Origin: Gimesia aquarii
GTDB taxonomy: Bacteria > Planctomycetota > Planctomycetia > Planctomycetales > Planctomycetaceae
Assembly (NCBI RefSeq): GCF_007748195.1
Contig: NZ_CP037920.1
Coordinates: 2,171,501 to 2,235,500, forward strand
Length of the DNA stretch: 64,000 bases
Direction of reading: 5' to 3'
The notes beneath the pieces were generated by a model that was given only the letters and a program-made list of their open reading frames with translations, had not been told where the DNA came from and searched no databases. Numbering within the stretch: the first letter of the stretch is position 1; each line of letters begins with the position of its first letter. Position numbers and translations under genes: made by a program. This document shows, in pieces, positions 36,522-45,647 of the stretch.

Positions 36522-36870
36522 TTTCTGTGAAAAGAAAAGTGAAATCCGAGTCATAGGTGAGAAATTACACGAATATTCAAACGTGTTAGACACTGAGTCG
36601 TTCATCAGGTTATAATTACCGCTCTGTAGGTCAAGATCTGCTTCAAACTCAGTCTAAATCGACGATATCAGGTAGAATTAATTGTTGCTGTGACTAGTAT
36701 CAAGCGTAATACAATAAGCTGATCAACTGTCACATGTTTTTGTGAATCTGATTCGACGTGAGCATTCTGCCACTCACCCTTTACAAAACAGTCAGAAATA
36801 CCTGATATTCTTCAAGAGCCACGGTCTTGTTATAAACAGTTATTATTGTATCGCTATAAGTTATGATTGA
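36522..36870. other. Gene-free stretch before the TPR gene
   Basis: No gene is visible. The stretch separates the FecR-like gene from the TPR gene. I see AT-rich sequence near 36835-36860 that could hold a promoter, but no convincing hexamer pair and no strong terminator for the preceding gene. Confidence 0.45.
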
Positions 36871-36873
36871 TTG

Positions 36874-38196
36874 ATGGGTGTTCGATTGACATCACAAACG
36901 GAAAACACTGAAACCAGCAGCCAGCAGACTAAAAGACGCCACACAAAAACCGTCTTGGGGATTGTTTGTCTTTGTATTATTGCCTTCGGACTGATTTGGG
37001 GAAAATCGAGCTGGATTCAATTTTGTCAGTGGCAAGCTGAAAGAAGTCTACTGGATCGTAAAGTCGATCTCGCATTGAGTTGGGGCTTAAGAGCCTACCA
37101 GACTGACTCTCAGAACGCTGATACTTTGTTGATCTTAGCACGTGCTCATCGACGAGCTCGCGAAATTGACAATTCAATCGAATATTTAAAGAAGTTACAT
37201 CAGATCACCGGCCCTTCTGAAGATTTAAAACGAGAGCAGTGGCTTGTAGAAGCCCAAGTGGGAGACATCAATAATCTGGAGCAAAATCTGGCAGACTTGC
37301 TGATCGATCCGAAAGGGAATGCTCAAGACATTTGCGAAACGTTTGTAAATAGTTGTATTTTGAATTATCGATTTCCGGAAGCCTTAAAAGTTTTAGAACT
37401 CTGGCAAGCAGATTTTCCCGACGATCCACTCCCCCACTACTATCGTGGTCGCATATTAGAGCACAAAGGCTCTTGGGACGGAGCTGAAAAGGAATTCATA
37501 TCAGCCTTAAAAATTGCACCTGACAATGTTCCTGCTGCCTATAATTTAGCGCGTGTGAAATTATCACAGAATCAAGTTGATCAAGCGCTCGAGAATTATC
37601 GAATCTGCACGCAAAATCAAAAAGGACACACAGCGGCCCTAGTGGGGATTGCTCGTTGTTTACGGATGAAACAAAATATTGATGGAGCAAGACTGATATT
37701 GCAGGAAGCACAGGGAATTCCAGAAAAGCAAAGACTCAAAGATTTTCGAGATGTCGGAGATCCAGCTCATGTTGCCAGAAATGCAGTCCTTTTGGAGCTG
37801 GGGCAATTGGAACTATCGTCTGGAAATTACGAAAAAGCGGCAACATATTTAGAAAAATCGCTTGAGCTCAATTCGAAAGATCGAAAATCACGGCTGGCAT
37901 TAGCGAATGCCTATCGAGGGCTGGGCGATCTTGAGAAAGCGGAACAGCAAATCCAGATTGTCGAAACAACACAAAAGGCGATCAAGCGTATGGACGAATG
38001 CTTTGACCTGCTTCAAAAAGACTCAAAAAATGCCGATCTGCGAGCAGAAATCGGCCAGATATTCTTAGAACACATTTCTGAAAATCAGGGAATCGTATGG
38101 TTAAAAAATGCTTTGTACTATGATCCAAAACATCAACAAGCCAAACAGGCTTTGGAAAAGTATTATGCAGAGCAAGGTTCTGAACCGAATAGGTAA
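36874..38196 (+). CDS. Membrane-anchored TPR protein
   Basis: A 440-residue protein with one N-terminal membrane span (about 28-47) and repeated helical TPR pairs over the rest. An example is AEKEFISALKIAPDNVPAAY with NLARVKLSQNQVDQALENYR. A further repeat near the C-terminus reads YEKAATYLEKSLELNSKDRK. TPRs usually bind partner proteins. The C-terminal coding sequence overlaps the start of the next (ASPIC) gene. ATG 36874 is preferred over the TTG at 36871; no strong Shine-Dalgarno is visible. Confidence 0.8.
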   Translation: MGVRLTSQTENTETSSQQTKRRHTKTVLGIVCLCIIAFGLIWGKSSWIQFCQWQAERSLLDRKVDLALSWGLRAYQTDSQNADTLLILARAHRRAREIDNSIEYLKKLHQITGPSEDLKREQWLVEAQVGDINNLEQNLADLLIDPKGNAQDICETFVNSCILNYRFPEALKVLELWQADFPDDPLPHYYRGRILEHKGSWDGAEKEFISALKIAPDNVPAAYNLARVKLSQNQVDQALENYRICTQNQKGHTAALVGIARCLRMKQNIDGARLILQEAQGIPEKQRLKDFRDVGDPAHVARNAVLLELGQLELSSGNYEKAATYLEKSLELNSKDRKSRLALANAYRGLGDLEKAEQQIQIVETTQKAIKRMDECFDLLQKDSKNADLRAEIGQIFLEHISENQGIVWLKNALYYDPKHQQAKQALEKYYAEQGSEPNR

Positions 38197-39925
38197 ATTT
38201 ATTCGGAACGCGTTTTTTATTGGGATCAATTCTAGAGGTGCCTCCATCCAATTTTCCGTTATTATTCTTGTTTTGTTATGCGTTTTGAGCGGTTGTACTT
38301 CCAAAACACCGATGAGTCAGCCAACTGATGGGAAGCGGGCAGGAACGAGACGTTCGGAACCAGCTACCATTGATTTTGTGGATGTTACAGACTCCCTGGG
38401 TGTTGATTTCAAATACCAGAATGACGAACAAGCAAAGCACTATACGATTTTAGAATCAATCGGAGGCGGAGTTGCCATCTGGGACTTTGATCTCAATGGG
38501 CACGAAGATCTTTTTTTTCCTGGCGGTGGTACTTTTCTCAAAGGAAAGAAAATAGTTGGATCTCCGTCCGTTCTGTTTAGTCAGATGTCTGCGGGCAGGT
38601 TTGAGAATGCAAGCCTTAATTCCAAGATCGCACCAAGTCGATTTTACTCACATGGATGTACGGTCGCAGATTTTGATAATGATGGTTTTCCTGACATTGT
38701 TGTCACTGGCTATGGTGGAATTCTCTGTTGGCATAACTCTGGTGACGGAACCTTCGAGGAAATTTCGCAGCAATCAGGTCTGATTGACCCAAGTTGGAGT
38801 ACCTCTGCCGGGTGGGGAGATTTGAACGGTGATGGTTATTTAGATTTGTATCTGGCCCATTATGTCGATTGGACGTTCGAAAATCATCCGTTGTGTGCTG
38901 ATTCTTCCGGACGGAAGGACGTATGCCCTCCTCGCCGATTTACAGGTCTCGATGATCGTGTTTTTTTTAGCAACGCAGATGGTACATTTCGCGATGCGAC
39001 TCAAGAGGCAGGCTTAGTGTCCAATGGCAAAGGTCTGGGGGTAGTCCTCGGAGATGTTGACAATGATTCGGATCTGGATGTCTACGTAGCCAATGATACG
39101 ACGAATAACTTTCTTTATCTTAATGATGGTGAAGGGAAGTTTCAGGAAGCCGCTCTCGTCCGGGGGGTTGCCGTCGATGACGAAGCGACGGCGAATGGAA
39201 GTATGGGGGTTGATCTCGGAGACTTCAACCAGGACGGCTTACCTGATATATGGGTGGCCAACTATGAGTCGGAAGCATTTGCCCTTTATAAGAATATAGG
39301 AAACGGACAGTTTCTCTATGCAAGTCGCGAAACGGGAGTGAGCGCAATTGGAGATATCTTTGTGGGGTTTGGTACTCAATTTGGAGATTTTGACTCAGAT
39401 GGTGATGAAGATCTTGTTGTCGCCAATGGCCACGTGATTCATTTTCCAAAGCACACGACCGTTCGACAGCAGCCACTCATTCTCGAAAACCGTTCTAGTC
39501 AATTTTCCCGGCTGAAGTTTGAAGAAGCAAACTACTTAAGCCAATTGCACTATGGTCGAGGTGTTGCTATTGGAGATTTAGATAATGATGGAGATTTGGA
39601 TTTGGTTTTCGCAAATTGCAATGAGAGATCAGCCATTCTAGAGAACCAATCAAAAGCTCGTTCTCAATGGGTTAAGATTCGGCTGATTGGAACAGAATCG
39701 AATCGAGATGCGATAGGTGCCCGCCTTGTGTTCCATACGGACCAAGGTGATATTTCTCGGTTTATTAAAGGGGGAGGTAGCTATTTATCACAGAGTAGCT
39801 ATGTCGTGCATTGCGGGTTTCCCAAAGAAGCCAGGGTTAATGGTGTAACGATTTTCTGGCCATCTGGAAGAACGCAAACACACAGTCCAATTCAGCAAAA
39901 TCACTCGTTTACTTTAATCGAGTAA
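38165..39925 (+). CDS. FG-GAP/VCBS repeat lipoprotein with ASPIC/UnbV domain (CRTAC1-like)
   Basis: An exported lipoprotein of about 586 residues from ATG 38165. It has a hydrophobic run and the lipobox LSGC, then CTSKTPMSQ. The repeats have DFDxNGxxDL-type calcium-binding loops, for example DFDNDGFPDIVV, DLNGDGYLDLYLA, DVDNDSDLDVYVAN and DLDNDGDLDLVFAN. They form a beta-propeller. The C-terminus is an ASPIC/UnbV domain (NRDAIGARLVFHTDQGD, SFTLIE). GGAAAAG precedes ATG 38165; an upstream ATG at 38108 would extend the overlap with the TPR gene from 32 to 89 bases. Function is unknown; the pairing with a TPR protein is common in planctomycetes. Confidence 0.85.
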   Translation: MQSKVLNRIGKFIRNAFFIGINSRGASIQFSVIILVLLCVLSGCTSKTPMSQPTDGKRAGTRRSEPATIDFVDVTDSLGVDFKYQNDEQAKHYTILESIGGGVAIWDFDLNGHEDLFFPGGGTFLKGKKIVGSPSVLFSQMSAGRFENASLNSKIAPSRFYSHGCTVADFDNDGFPDIVVTGYGGILCWHNSGDGTFEEISQQSGLIDPSWSTSAGWGDLNGDGYLDLYLAHYVDWTFENHPLCADSSGRKDVCPPRRFTGLDDRVFFSNADGTFRDATQEAGLVSNGKGLGVVLGDVDNDSDLDVYVANDTTNNFLYLNDGEGKFQEAALVRGVAVDDEATANGSMGVDLGDFNQDGLPDIWVANYESEAFALYKNIGNGQFLYASRETGVSAIGDIFVGFGTQFGDFDSDGDEDLVVANGHVIHFPKHTTVRQQPLILENRSSQFSRLKFEEANYLSQLHYGRGVAIGDLDNDGDLDLVFANCNERSAILENQSKARSQWVKIRLIGTESNRDAIGARLVFHTDQGDISRFIKGGGSYLSQSSYVVHCGFPKEARVNGVTIFWPSGRTQTHSPIQQNHSFTLIE

Positions 39926-40056
39926 ACCTGTCCAGTCTTAACGATTCTCTATAAGAAATGCTGGTCCAGATTGCTCCGTTAGTGAGTTGAGTTTGGATTA
40001 GACCATAAGTGTTGATTATACGCATTATCGCTGATTACGATTTACGTAAAGAATGG

Positions 40057-40076
40057 TTATTAACTAATGTTAATAA
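40057..40076. promoter_or_regulatory. Inverted repeat, possible operator
   Basis: TTATTAAC and GTTAATAA are exact complements around TAAT. The element lies 34 bases upstream of the -35 box of the candidate promoter at 40110. It could be a regulator binding site; a chance AT-rich palindrome is also possible. Confidence 0.4.
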
Positions 40077-40109
40077 AACGGCTTGTCTTAATTAGCAGAG
40101 AGAAATCGA

Positions 40110-40139
40110 TTGACATTTTTATTAAAACCTTATTAAGAT
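40110..40139 (+). promoter_or_regulatory. Candidate promoter for the DUF1559 gene
   Basis: A perfect -35 hexamer TTGACA (40110-40115) and a weaker -10 TAAGAT (40134-40139) lie 18 bases apart. If used, the transcript would have a leader of more than 200 bases before the ATG at 40363. Confidence 0.4.
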
Positions 40140-40362
40140 CATTTTAGTCAGCTGTATATTAATGCGATAGTCTATATTGATAAGTGTTTTAGTTTATCTG
40201 TGTCGTGTTATGTTTCATTGATGCTAGTTTGATTTCCCCTATTCTATGGTGTTTAACATCACTTCATCTCTAAATTTTTTGTCATATCCATCATTTCTTG
40301 AATTGGTTTGCGTTAAGTATTTTTTAGTGACTATTTTTTATTTTTTCCAAAGGAACTGAAAC

Positions 40363-41364
40363 ATGAAGCTGAAACGTTCGCAGAAGAGTGGTTTTACTTT
40401 GATTGAATTGCTAGTGGTGATTGCCATTATTGCAATTTTGATCGCATTACTGCTGCCGGCAGTTCAACAGGCCCGTGAGGCGGCCCGACGTTCCACATGT
40501 AAGAATAACCTTAAGCAGTTTGGTTTAGCGATGCATAATTACCATGAAGCACATGGAATGTTTCCTATCGCTAATGCACCATCTATTACAGACTCTTGTA
40601 CCGGAACTTGTGCTTGGCGTGCAATGAGTGCCCATGCTTTGCTTTTACCTTATATGGATCAGGCAAATATATACAATCAGATCGATTGGAATTTGATGTA
40701 TAATACCGGAGTGAATGCTCCTCTGAATAATGAAGTTATTCCAGCTTTCTTGTGCCCTTCTGACTTAAAGTGGGCTGGTGCTGATACGGGTAATAATTAT
40801 GCGGTGAGTGCGGGTCCTTCTGGTTGGTGGAGAGTTGGTACTGGAGATCAAGTCGGAATTTTTAATTTTAGCAAGCCGACCCGTATCAGTGACGTTCTTG
40901 ACGGAACTTCAAATACGATCGCCGCCGGTGAACGAACCATTGGTGATAATAACGGTGGTAAGTTTAATGTCAAAACAGACTTAGTTCGAGCACAGGCATT
41001 TCCCAGTGGATGGACAAACTCTTTTGCAACAAAGGCAGTACTTGATGCATATGGAACTCAAGCGCTTGCAGGAACCTCAAATACACACAGCCATGTCGGC
41101 CGAGAATGGATGAATGGTATCGGTGGTCAAACTGTATTCAATACCTTGAATCCTCCCAACTCACCTAATCCGGATGCTCATCCTTGTGGCGGTTGTGGCT
41201 GGTATGATTCGGCAGGAGTCTGGTCTGCTAGAAGTCGGCATACAGGTGGCGCTCATGTTTTAATGGGTGATGGTGCTGTAAGATTTGCCAGCGATAATAT
41301 TGACATCACTCTCTGGCAGGGGCTTGGTTCCGCTGCGGGTGAAGAAGTGACCGGTGAATGGTAA
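40363..41364 (+). CDS. DUF1559 protein with pilin-like N-terminus
   Basis: A 333-residue protein starting [17 protein letters not shown], the prepilin-like signal and helix, with the [20 protein letters not shown] continuation. The C-terminal hallmark [20 protein letters not shown] and terminal EVTGEW confirm DUF1559. An AAAGGA Shine-Dalgarno lies 8 bases before the ATG. It shares the N-terminal core with the copy at 18702-19655, but the middle differs. It probably acts outside the cell, processed by a prepilin-type peptidase not seen here. A terminator hairpin at 41400 follows. Confidence 0.88.
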   Translation: MKLKRSQKSGFTLIELLVVIAIIAILIALLLPAVQQAREAARRSTCKNNLKQFGLAMHNYHEAHGMFPIANAPSITDSCTGTCAWRAMSAHALLLPYMDQANIYNQIDWNLMYNTGVNAPLNNEVIPAFLCPSDLKWAGADTGNNYAVSAGPSGWWRVGTGDQVGIFNFSKPTRISDVLDGTSNTIAAGERTIGDNNGGKFNVKTDLVRAQAFPSGWTNSFATKAVLDAYGTQALAGTSNTHSHVGREWMNGIGGQTVFNTLNPPNSPNPDAHPCGGCGWYDSAGVWSARSRHTGGAHVLMGDGAVRFASDNIDITLWQGLGSAAGEEVTGEW

Positions 41365-41399
41365 GCCACAAAGTTACTTGAGTTAATATAGCTTTCCAT

Positions 41400-41437
41400 G
41401 AGGGCGATTCTCACAAAAATGAGTTTCGCTCTCTTTT
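41400..41437 (+). terminator. Intrinsic terminator after the DUF1559 gene
   Basis: An 8-bp outer stem with one G-U pair (GAGGGCGA at 41400-41407 with TCGCTCTC at 41426-41433) and a 4-bp inner stem enclose a CAAAAA loop. TTTT follows. It lies 36 bases after the stop. Confidence 0.7.
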
Positions 41438-41551
41438 CATTCCTTACCTGTCGGTTTCACACCGTGAGCTGCACTGCATCATAGCCAGTGTTCTGATAGT
41501 AATTCTAACCTCCATCAATAAACGATTTCTAAAAATAAAGGGCCTTAAAAG

Positions 41552-41881
41552 ATGAAAATAGCTTCAACCGTTCTATTGCTTGTATTATTTATCTCGATTA
41601 CGGGATGTGGCGGTGCTACTAATGACACGGCTGGTGATAGTGATGGATCTGCCACAAACAATATCACTTCAACTGCTGATATGAAGACGGCCTTAGAATC
41701 AATCGCTAAAACAGGTGAGATGGGGAGTGCGGCAATGGGATTTCGAGAGACACTTGAAGGCTTGAAGCAATCTGATGCAGCAAAGGCTGATAAATTGCTA
41801 GCCGATTTAGATAAACTGGAGGCTGCCTCGAGTCCGGCAGCAGTCAAAAAAATTGCCAAACAAATGGTAGATAAACTCTAA
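41552..41881 (+). CDS. Small lipoprotein, Ala/Lys-rich helical
   Basis: A 109-residue exported lipoprotein with signal peptide MKIASTVLLLVLFISITGC, lipobox ITGC and a Gly/Asp/Ser-rich linker. A helical C-terminal part includes LEGLKQSDAAKADKLLADLD. The family is unknown to me. Such TGCGG lipoproteins often follow DUF1559 genes, as here. It has its own strong terminator at 41901-41937. Confidence 0.7.
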   Translation: MKIASTVLLLVLFISITGCGGATNDTAGDSDGSATNNITSTADMKTALESIAKTGEMGSAAMGFRETLEGLKQSDAAKADKLLADLDKLEAASSPAAVKKIAKQMVDKL

Positions 41882-41900
41882 GGCTAAATCAGAAAAACAT

Positions 41901-41937
41901 AAAGTCCCTGGTAGATCACACTACCAGGGACTTTTTT
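41901..41937. terminator. Strong intrinsic terminator
   Basis: A perfect 13-bp stem (AAGTCCCTGGTAG and its complement) with a 6-base loop is followed by a TTTTTT run. It lies 20 bases after the small lipoprotein stop and faces the convergent minus-strand PQQ-like gene. Confidence 0.88.
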
Positions 41938-42046
41938 AGTTTATTCACTTAGGCTTTTCCGATACGGTTTGTCTTCTTGTATCCAAAGGAAATCTTCGAA
42001 CTCACCCTAATTAAATATGCTAGAATGAGAAACTTGTGATCCTTTT

Positions 42047-43336
42047 TTATTTACCTTTGATGGCATATAAACGGTCAAAGGCTCTCAAATAAAGTACTCC
42101 CTCGCTGATTGCCGGAGTGGAATAGAACGTACCGGGTAATTGATTCTCAGCAATAACGTTGCCTGTCTCAGGGCTAATGACTGTGCAAAGTCCATCGGTG
42201 TTGAGAAAATAAACTTTTCCATCACCGGCCACCAATGCTGAAAAATATTCTCCTTTCATGCGCTTTTTCCAGAGTGGGTTTCCATTTTTTAGATCTACAC
42301 AAGTGGCAATACCATTTTGACTCACCATGTAAAGTTTGCCATTCAGAATTAGGGGAGTCGAAGAATCTGGAGTTGCGACATCATACTTCCATAAAAGGCC
42401 TGATTTTGTGAGATCCCCTGTTAGACCCTGTTTGAAAGCCTTAATGTATCCAAGTCCTCCACCTCCCGGATTACCCGACGTCGCAATTACCGTTTGAGAA
42501 TCAGCCACGGGTGCTGCAATGATGCGCCCAAAGGGACTGGGGATATCCAGACCGCCGGCGATCCAGAGTTGTTTTCCTGTTTGGGGATCGTATGAATTTA
42601 CATGTTCTGAACCAGAGACAAGTAACTCGGTTCTGGTTCCGTTTTGAAAAATAGTGGGGGTAGAATAGGCGTCGGCTCCATCTTTATGGGCTGGCAGTTT
42701 TCGGTTCACTTTCCAGACTTCTTTCCCGCTTCTCTTATCAAAGGCCACAACATAAGAGGGGCCTTTGGTGATGCAGGTGACAAATAGTAAATCTCCCCAT
42801 AAGCGGGGTGTTGAACCCATGCCGAACGTAATATTGTAGGGACCATAATCTTTCACAAGATCACGTTTCCACTGAATTTCTCCCGATTTTGCATCAAGAC
42901 ATACCAGAAGCCCTGTACCAAAGAAAGCCCAGATATTCTGGTTATCAGCAATCGGTGAAGGAGTTGCCGCATTGTGTCGGTGTACCCAGAGGTTACGTGG
43001 GCCGGGAGCTGACAATGAGCCGGACCCTACTTTGACTCTACGAAATTCCTGACCACTTTCGCGATCAAAAGAAATAACCCAGAGCGAATCATCATTGGTT
43101 TTTGTAGTGATATCAATTCGGTTGGCCGTGATTGCAGGAGAAGAGTTTGCTCGTCCTGGTAAAGCGGCAGACCAGAAAACTCCTTGATCCTGCGACCACT
43201 TTGCAGGTAAGTTTTTCTCTGTGGAAATTCCGCTTCCGGTTGCTCCGCGAAACTGAGGCCAGATTTCTGCAGCAGAGATTGTAGGCATCAGCAGGCAAAA
43301 AACGAGGACTGAAAAAATACGTTCTGAAAATCGCAT
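42047..43336 (-). CDS. Exported PQQ-like beta-propeller protein
   Basis: From ATG 43336 (GGGAG 7 bases upstream) the product has 429 residues and a signal peptide (MRFSERIFSVLVFCLLMPTISAAE). The mature part begins IWPQFRGATGSGISTEKNLP, the usual opening of planctomycete PQQ-binding-like (PQQ_2) propellers. It contains repeated blades such as LLVCLDAKSGEIQWKRDLV, VVAFDKRSGKEVWKVNRKLP and ATCVDLKNGNPLWKKRM. A true cofactor is not shown. The function may be a sensor or scaffold. The longer open frame start at 43360 lacks a Shine-Dalgarno. It lies 68 bases downstream of gpsA on the same strand. Confidence 0.85.
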   Translation of the reverse strand: MRFSERIFSVLVFCLLMPTISAAEIWPQFRGATGSGISTEKNLPAKWSQDQGVFWSAALPGRANSSPAITANRIDITTKTNDDSLWVISFDRESGQEFRRVKVGSGSLSAPGPRNLWVHRHNAATPSPIADNQNIWAFFGTGLLVCLDAKSGEIQWKRDLVKDYGPYNITFGMGSTPRLWGDLLFVTCITKGPSYVVAFDKRSGKEVWKVNRKLPAHKDGADAYSTPTIFQNGTRTELLVSGSEHVNSYDPQTGKQLWIAGGLDIPSPFGRIIAAPVADSQTVIATSGNPGGGGLGYIKAFKQGLTGDLTKSGLLWKYDVATPDSSTPLILNGKLYMVSQNGIATCVDLKNGNPLWKKRMKGEYFSALVAGDGKVYFLNTDGLCTVISPETGNVIAENQLPGTFYSTPAISEGVLYLRAFDRLYAIKGK

Positions 43337-43404
43337 GAAATAACTCCCGGATTGATTCAAAGGATCTCGAGCATCTTTTTTGATTTGAGAAAGACGACAA
43401 CAAA

Positions 43405-44400
43405 TTATTCTTCTCTTTGAGGACGTGTCATTAGTGTTTGAGTCGCATCATCCGGTGATTTGCCTTCAAATAGAACACGATATATTTCTGTGGTAATAGG
43501 CATCTCCAGGCCTTTGTCCTCAGCCAGGTCATACACACTTCGAGTGGTATTGACGCCTTCTGCAACAGCATCCATCTTCGAAAGAATCTGTTCCAGCGAT
43601 TCGCCTTGTCCCAACTGTTCTCCCAGTTTTCGGTTTCGGCCAAAGGGGCTCATACAAGTTGTAATTAAATCGCCCACACCCGCCAATCCAGAGAATGTCG
43701 CGGGTTCAGCTCCCAATGCAGAACCGAAGCGATTCATTTCTACCAGACCGCGAGTCATGATCGCCGACTTTGCATTGTCGCCATACTTGCCGCCATCACA
43801 AATGCCTGCGGCGATGGCAATCACATTTTTTAACGCTCCCGCTAATTCCACACCGACGATATCTACATTCGTGTATACACGAAAACGGTCCGTGCTGAAG
43901 AGTTGCTGGGTTTGTTTGGCGAGTTGAATATCACCACTGGCTGCGACTACACTTGCCGGCAGACGACGGGCAATTTCTTCAGCATGGCTGGGGCCGCCCA
44001 GAGCGACAACAGGGCGAGGTCCCAAAGCATCGGCAATGATTTCGCTGGGACGAAAAAAGGTCTCTTTTTCAATGCCTTTGATAACACTGATGACTGGCAA
44101 ACCTTTTTTCAGATGCGGTGCTAATGGCGTGAGTGCTGTTCTAAGGAACTCTGTTGGAATGGCTACAACGAGATAATCAGCATCCTTAACTGCTTCGTCG
44201 ATGTCGGAAGTGACATTGACTGATTCCGGAAGCGGAACACCAGGGAGCAATCTTTTATTCTCTCGATGTTTTCTCAAATCTTCAGCGACCTCAGCTTTGC
44301 GAACCCACATGGAAACGGCAACATCTGATGATTCTGTAAGTAATGTCGTACAGGCAGTCGCCATCCCGCCTCCGCCCAAAATTGCAACTTTTGTATTCAT
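43405..44400 (-). CDS. gpsA: Glycerol-3-phosphate dehydrogenase [NAD(P)+]
   Basis: A 331-residue cytoplasmic enzyme reducing dihydroxyacetone phosphate to sn-glycerol-3-phosphate for phospholipid synthesis. The N-terminal GGGGMATACTTLL is the nucleotide-binding loop (residues 9-21); usual GpsA has W where this has M. Further landmarks are VISVIKGIEKETF, VALGGPSHAEEI and GVELAGALKNVIAIAAGICDG with the catalytic lysine, and LAGVGDLITTCMSPFGRNRKLG. Length is normal. Start at ATG 44400, without a strong Shine-Dalgarno. Confidence 0.93.
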   Translation of the reverse strand: MNTKVAILGGGGMATACTTLLTESSDVAVSMWVRKAEVAEDLRKHRENKRLLPGVPLPESVNVTSDIDEAVKDADYLVVAIPTEFLRTALTPLAPHLKKGLPVISVIKGIEKETFFRPSEIIADALGPRPVVALGGPSHAEEIARRLPASVVAASGDIQLAKQTQQLFSTDRFRVYTNVDIVGVELAGALKNVIAIAAGICDGGKYGDNAKSAIMTRGLVEMNRFGSALGAEPATFSGLAGVGDLITTCMSPFGRNRKLGEQLGQGESLEQILSKMDAVAEGVNTTRSVYDLAEDKGLEMPITTEIYRVLFEGKSPDDATQTLMTRPQREE

Positions 44401-44790
44401 AAAACATCAATCTTTCATTTTTAAGCCAGAGACGTCTTGATTCTTTTCACCAGTAATAGAGATCCCTCCCTCAGTCAACAGCATGACAGGCAGAATACGC
44501 AGGATCGTAATACTTGTAATATAACGAGAATTGCCACGTAAGCCAAAGAAGGCAGAAATAACTGTCGATGGTATTTTTTGATGGTTCTGTTTTAAGGCAA
44601 AATTGACGCACTCTGCACCTACGAAGAGTCAATTTAAGTTGATTTTCTTGTATAACTGCCATAAGCAGAACATTGAAAACGATCCGCAGCAAAAGACAGC
44701 AATAATCGTTGCAGATAGCAAAATTTCCCACATTACCAAAAAATGTAAGCTACGTTTTGCTTGGTAAATACTTAATTGAGGAGCAATCGT
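44401..44790. other. Divergent gene-free stretch between gpsA and a small conserved gene
   Basis: No convincing gene. Minus-strand open frames within it look non-coding. Near the right edge is a hairpin (44733-44767) in the leader of the small gene that starts at 44791. Confidence 0.5.
44733..44767 (+). promoter_or_regulatory. Leader hairpin upstream of the small conserved gene
   Basis: TTACCAA (44733-44739) pairs with TTGGTAA (44761-44767). Inner AAAA/TTTT and GTA/TAC pairs reduce the loop to three bases, with a 2-base bulge. It lies 23 bases before the start codon, so it could lie in the 5' leader or overlap the promoter. Confidence 0.4.
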
Positions 44791-45030
44791 ATGAAACAGG
44801 TTACCGAGCCACAATCTGCCACGTTCCAGGATCGTCGCCAGAATCGAAATGACAATCCTTTGCAAGAGATGGGCGAAAGACGTCAGTTCAGCAATTCTTA
44901 CAATTCAGACAACTCAGATGTCAATGAACTGGCCCAAGCAATTGACCAGTATAAACTGCGTCATCGCCGACGGTTCATTACTTTTGAAGAATTACATTCT
45001 GTAGTGACTAGTCTGGGTTACCATAAATAA
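44791..45030 (+). CDS. Small conserved planctomycete protein
   Basis: A 79-residue hydrophilic protein from ATG 44791, with GAGGAG about 6 bases upstream. A disordered, polar N-terminal half (Asn, Asp, Arg, Gln) is followed by a compact basic C-terminus: NELAQAIDQYKLRHRRRFIT then FEELHSVVTSLGYHK. I recall similar C-termini in small planctomycete proteins of unknown function, so the family may be clade-specific. The basic helix suggests nucleic-acid or ribosome contact, which is only a guess. A 9-bp hairpin (45042-45068) follows. Confidence 0.72.
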   Translation: MKQVTEPQSATFQDRRQNRNDNPLQEMGERRQFSNSYNSDNSDVNELAQAIDQYKLRHRRRFITFEELHSVVTSLGYHK

Positions 45031-45647
45031 GCCACCACAGTTTCTCAATTCTTCTCGATAATTGAGAACATATTAAGCGAATGCGATGTGAGCTACTCTG
45101 ACAGACTTCATCGGACGTCTCAACTGTCCTGATTGATCGGTGACAGCGATATTTACATACTTTTCTCAGAGTGATTAAGTAGTGTATTCGCCATCGTTCA
45201 TAGTGCAGGAATTTTAAGCTTCGATCCTCGTTTAGATACAAATTCAAATCTCCTTCAAGACGGGACATTTCATACTCTCGATCCAGCTTTCTTAGTTTCG
45301 AAGATTATAAATTTACTGTCAAATTGTCTATTTATAAGATGTCTTATCGTTCTGTCTTTCGGGTTTAAAATTCTACCTGGTAATTCTTTATCAATCATTT
45401 CTCAGTTCCTTCTTGTTGGATCGCAGTCTGGAACTTTTTCTGATCAATTTCCAAAAAATTCGAACTTTTCCTCAAGTTTGCTTCCGATTGTCTTCAGATT
45501 GCTGTTGACCTAATCGTCTACATTTGGAAAATTCCCTCACTAAACCACCCCCAAATATGAGTCAAGCTACATTGTGTCGCTAACTCCCCATTCAGATAGA
45601 GCGTTTCCGCTCATAAACTGATTAATCCTATATTTGCAGGTTGAACA
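45031..45647. other. Long gene-free stretch
   Basis: It begins with a 9-bp hairpin (TTCTCAATT at 45042-45050 with AATTGAGAA at 45060-45068), 12 bases after the small gene's stop and without a T-run. The rest is AT-rich and shows no credible gene or recognised RNA. A minus-strand open frame at 45008-45268 overlaps the small gene and I consider it spurious. It may hold the promoter and leader of the beta-barrel gene. Confidence 0.5.

Larger units (their letters stand above)
39926..40362. other. AT-rich regulatory stretch before the DUF1559 gene
   Basis: No gene is visible. It contains the inverted repeat at 40057-40076, a candidate promoter at 40110-40139, and then about 220 bases of very AT-rich leader before the DUF1559 start. 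Confidence 0.55.

Noticed and set aside
18702-41364. Type IV pilus system suggested by two prepilin-like N-termini
   Set aside because: Both proteins are DUF1559 members, and no pilus assembly, ATPase or peptidase genes are in the window.
44471-44865. Minus-strand open frames in the gpsA-small gene gap
   Set aside because: No Shine-Dalgarno, Cys- and Leu-rich low-quality translations, and one runs into the small gene in the opposite sense.
45008-45268. Minus-strand open frame of 86 codons
   Set aside because: It overlaps the better-supported small gene at 44791-45030 and its translation has an unnatural composition (many Arg, Cys, Tyr) with no recognisable domain.
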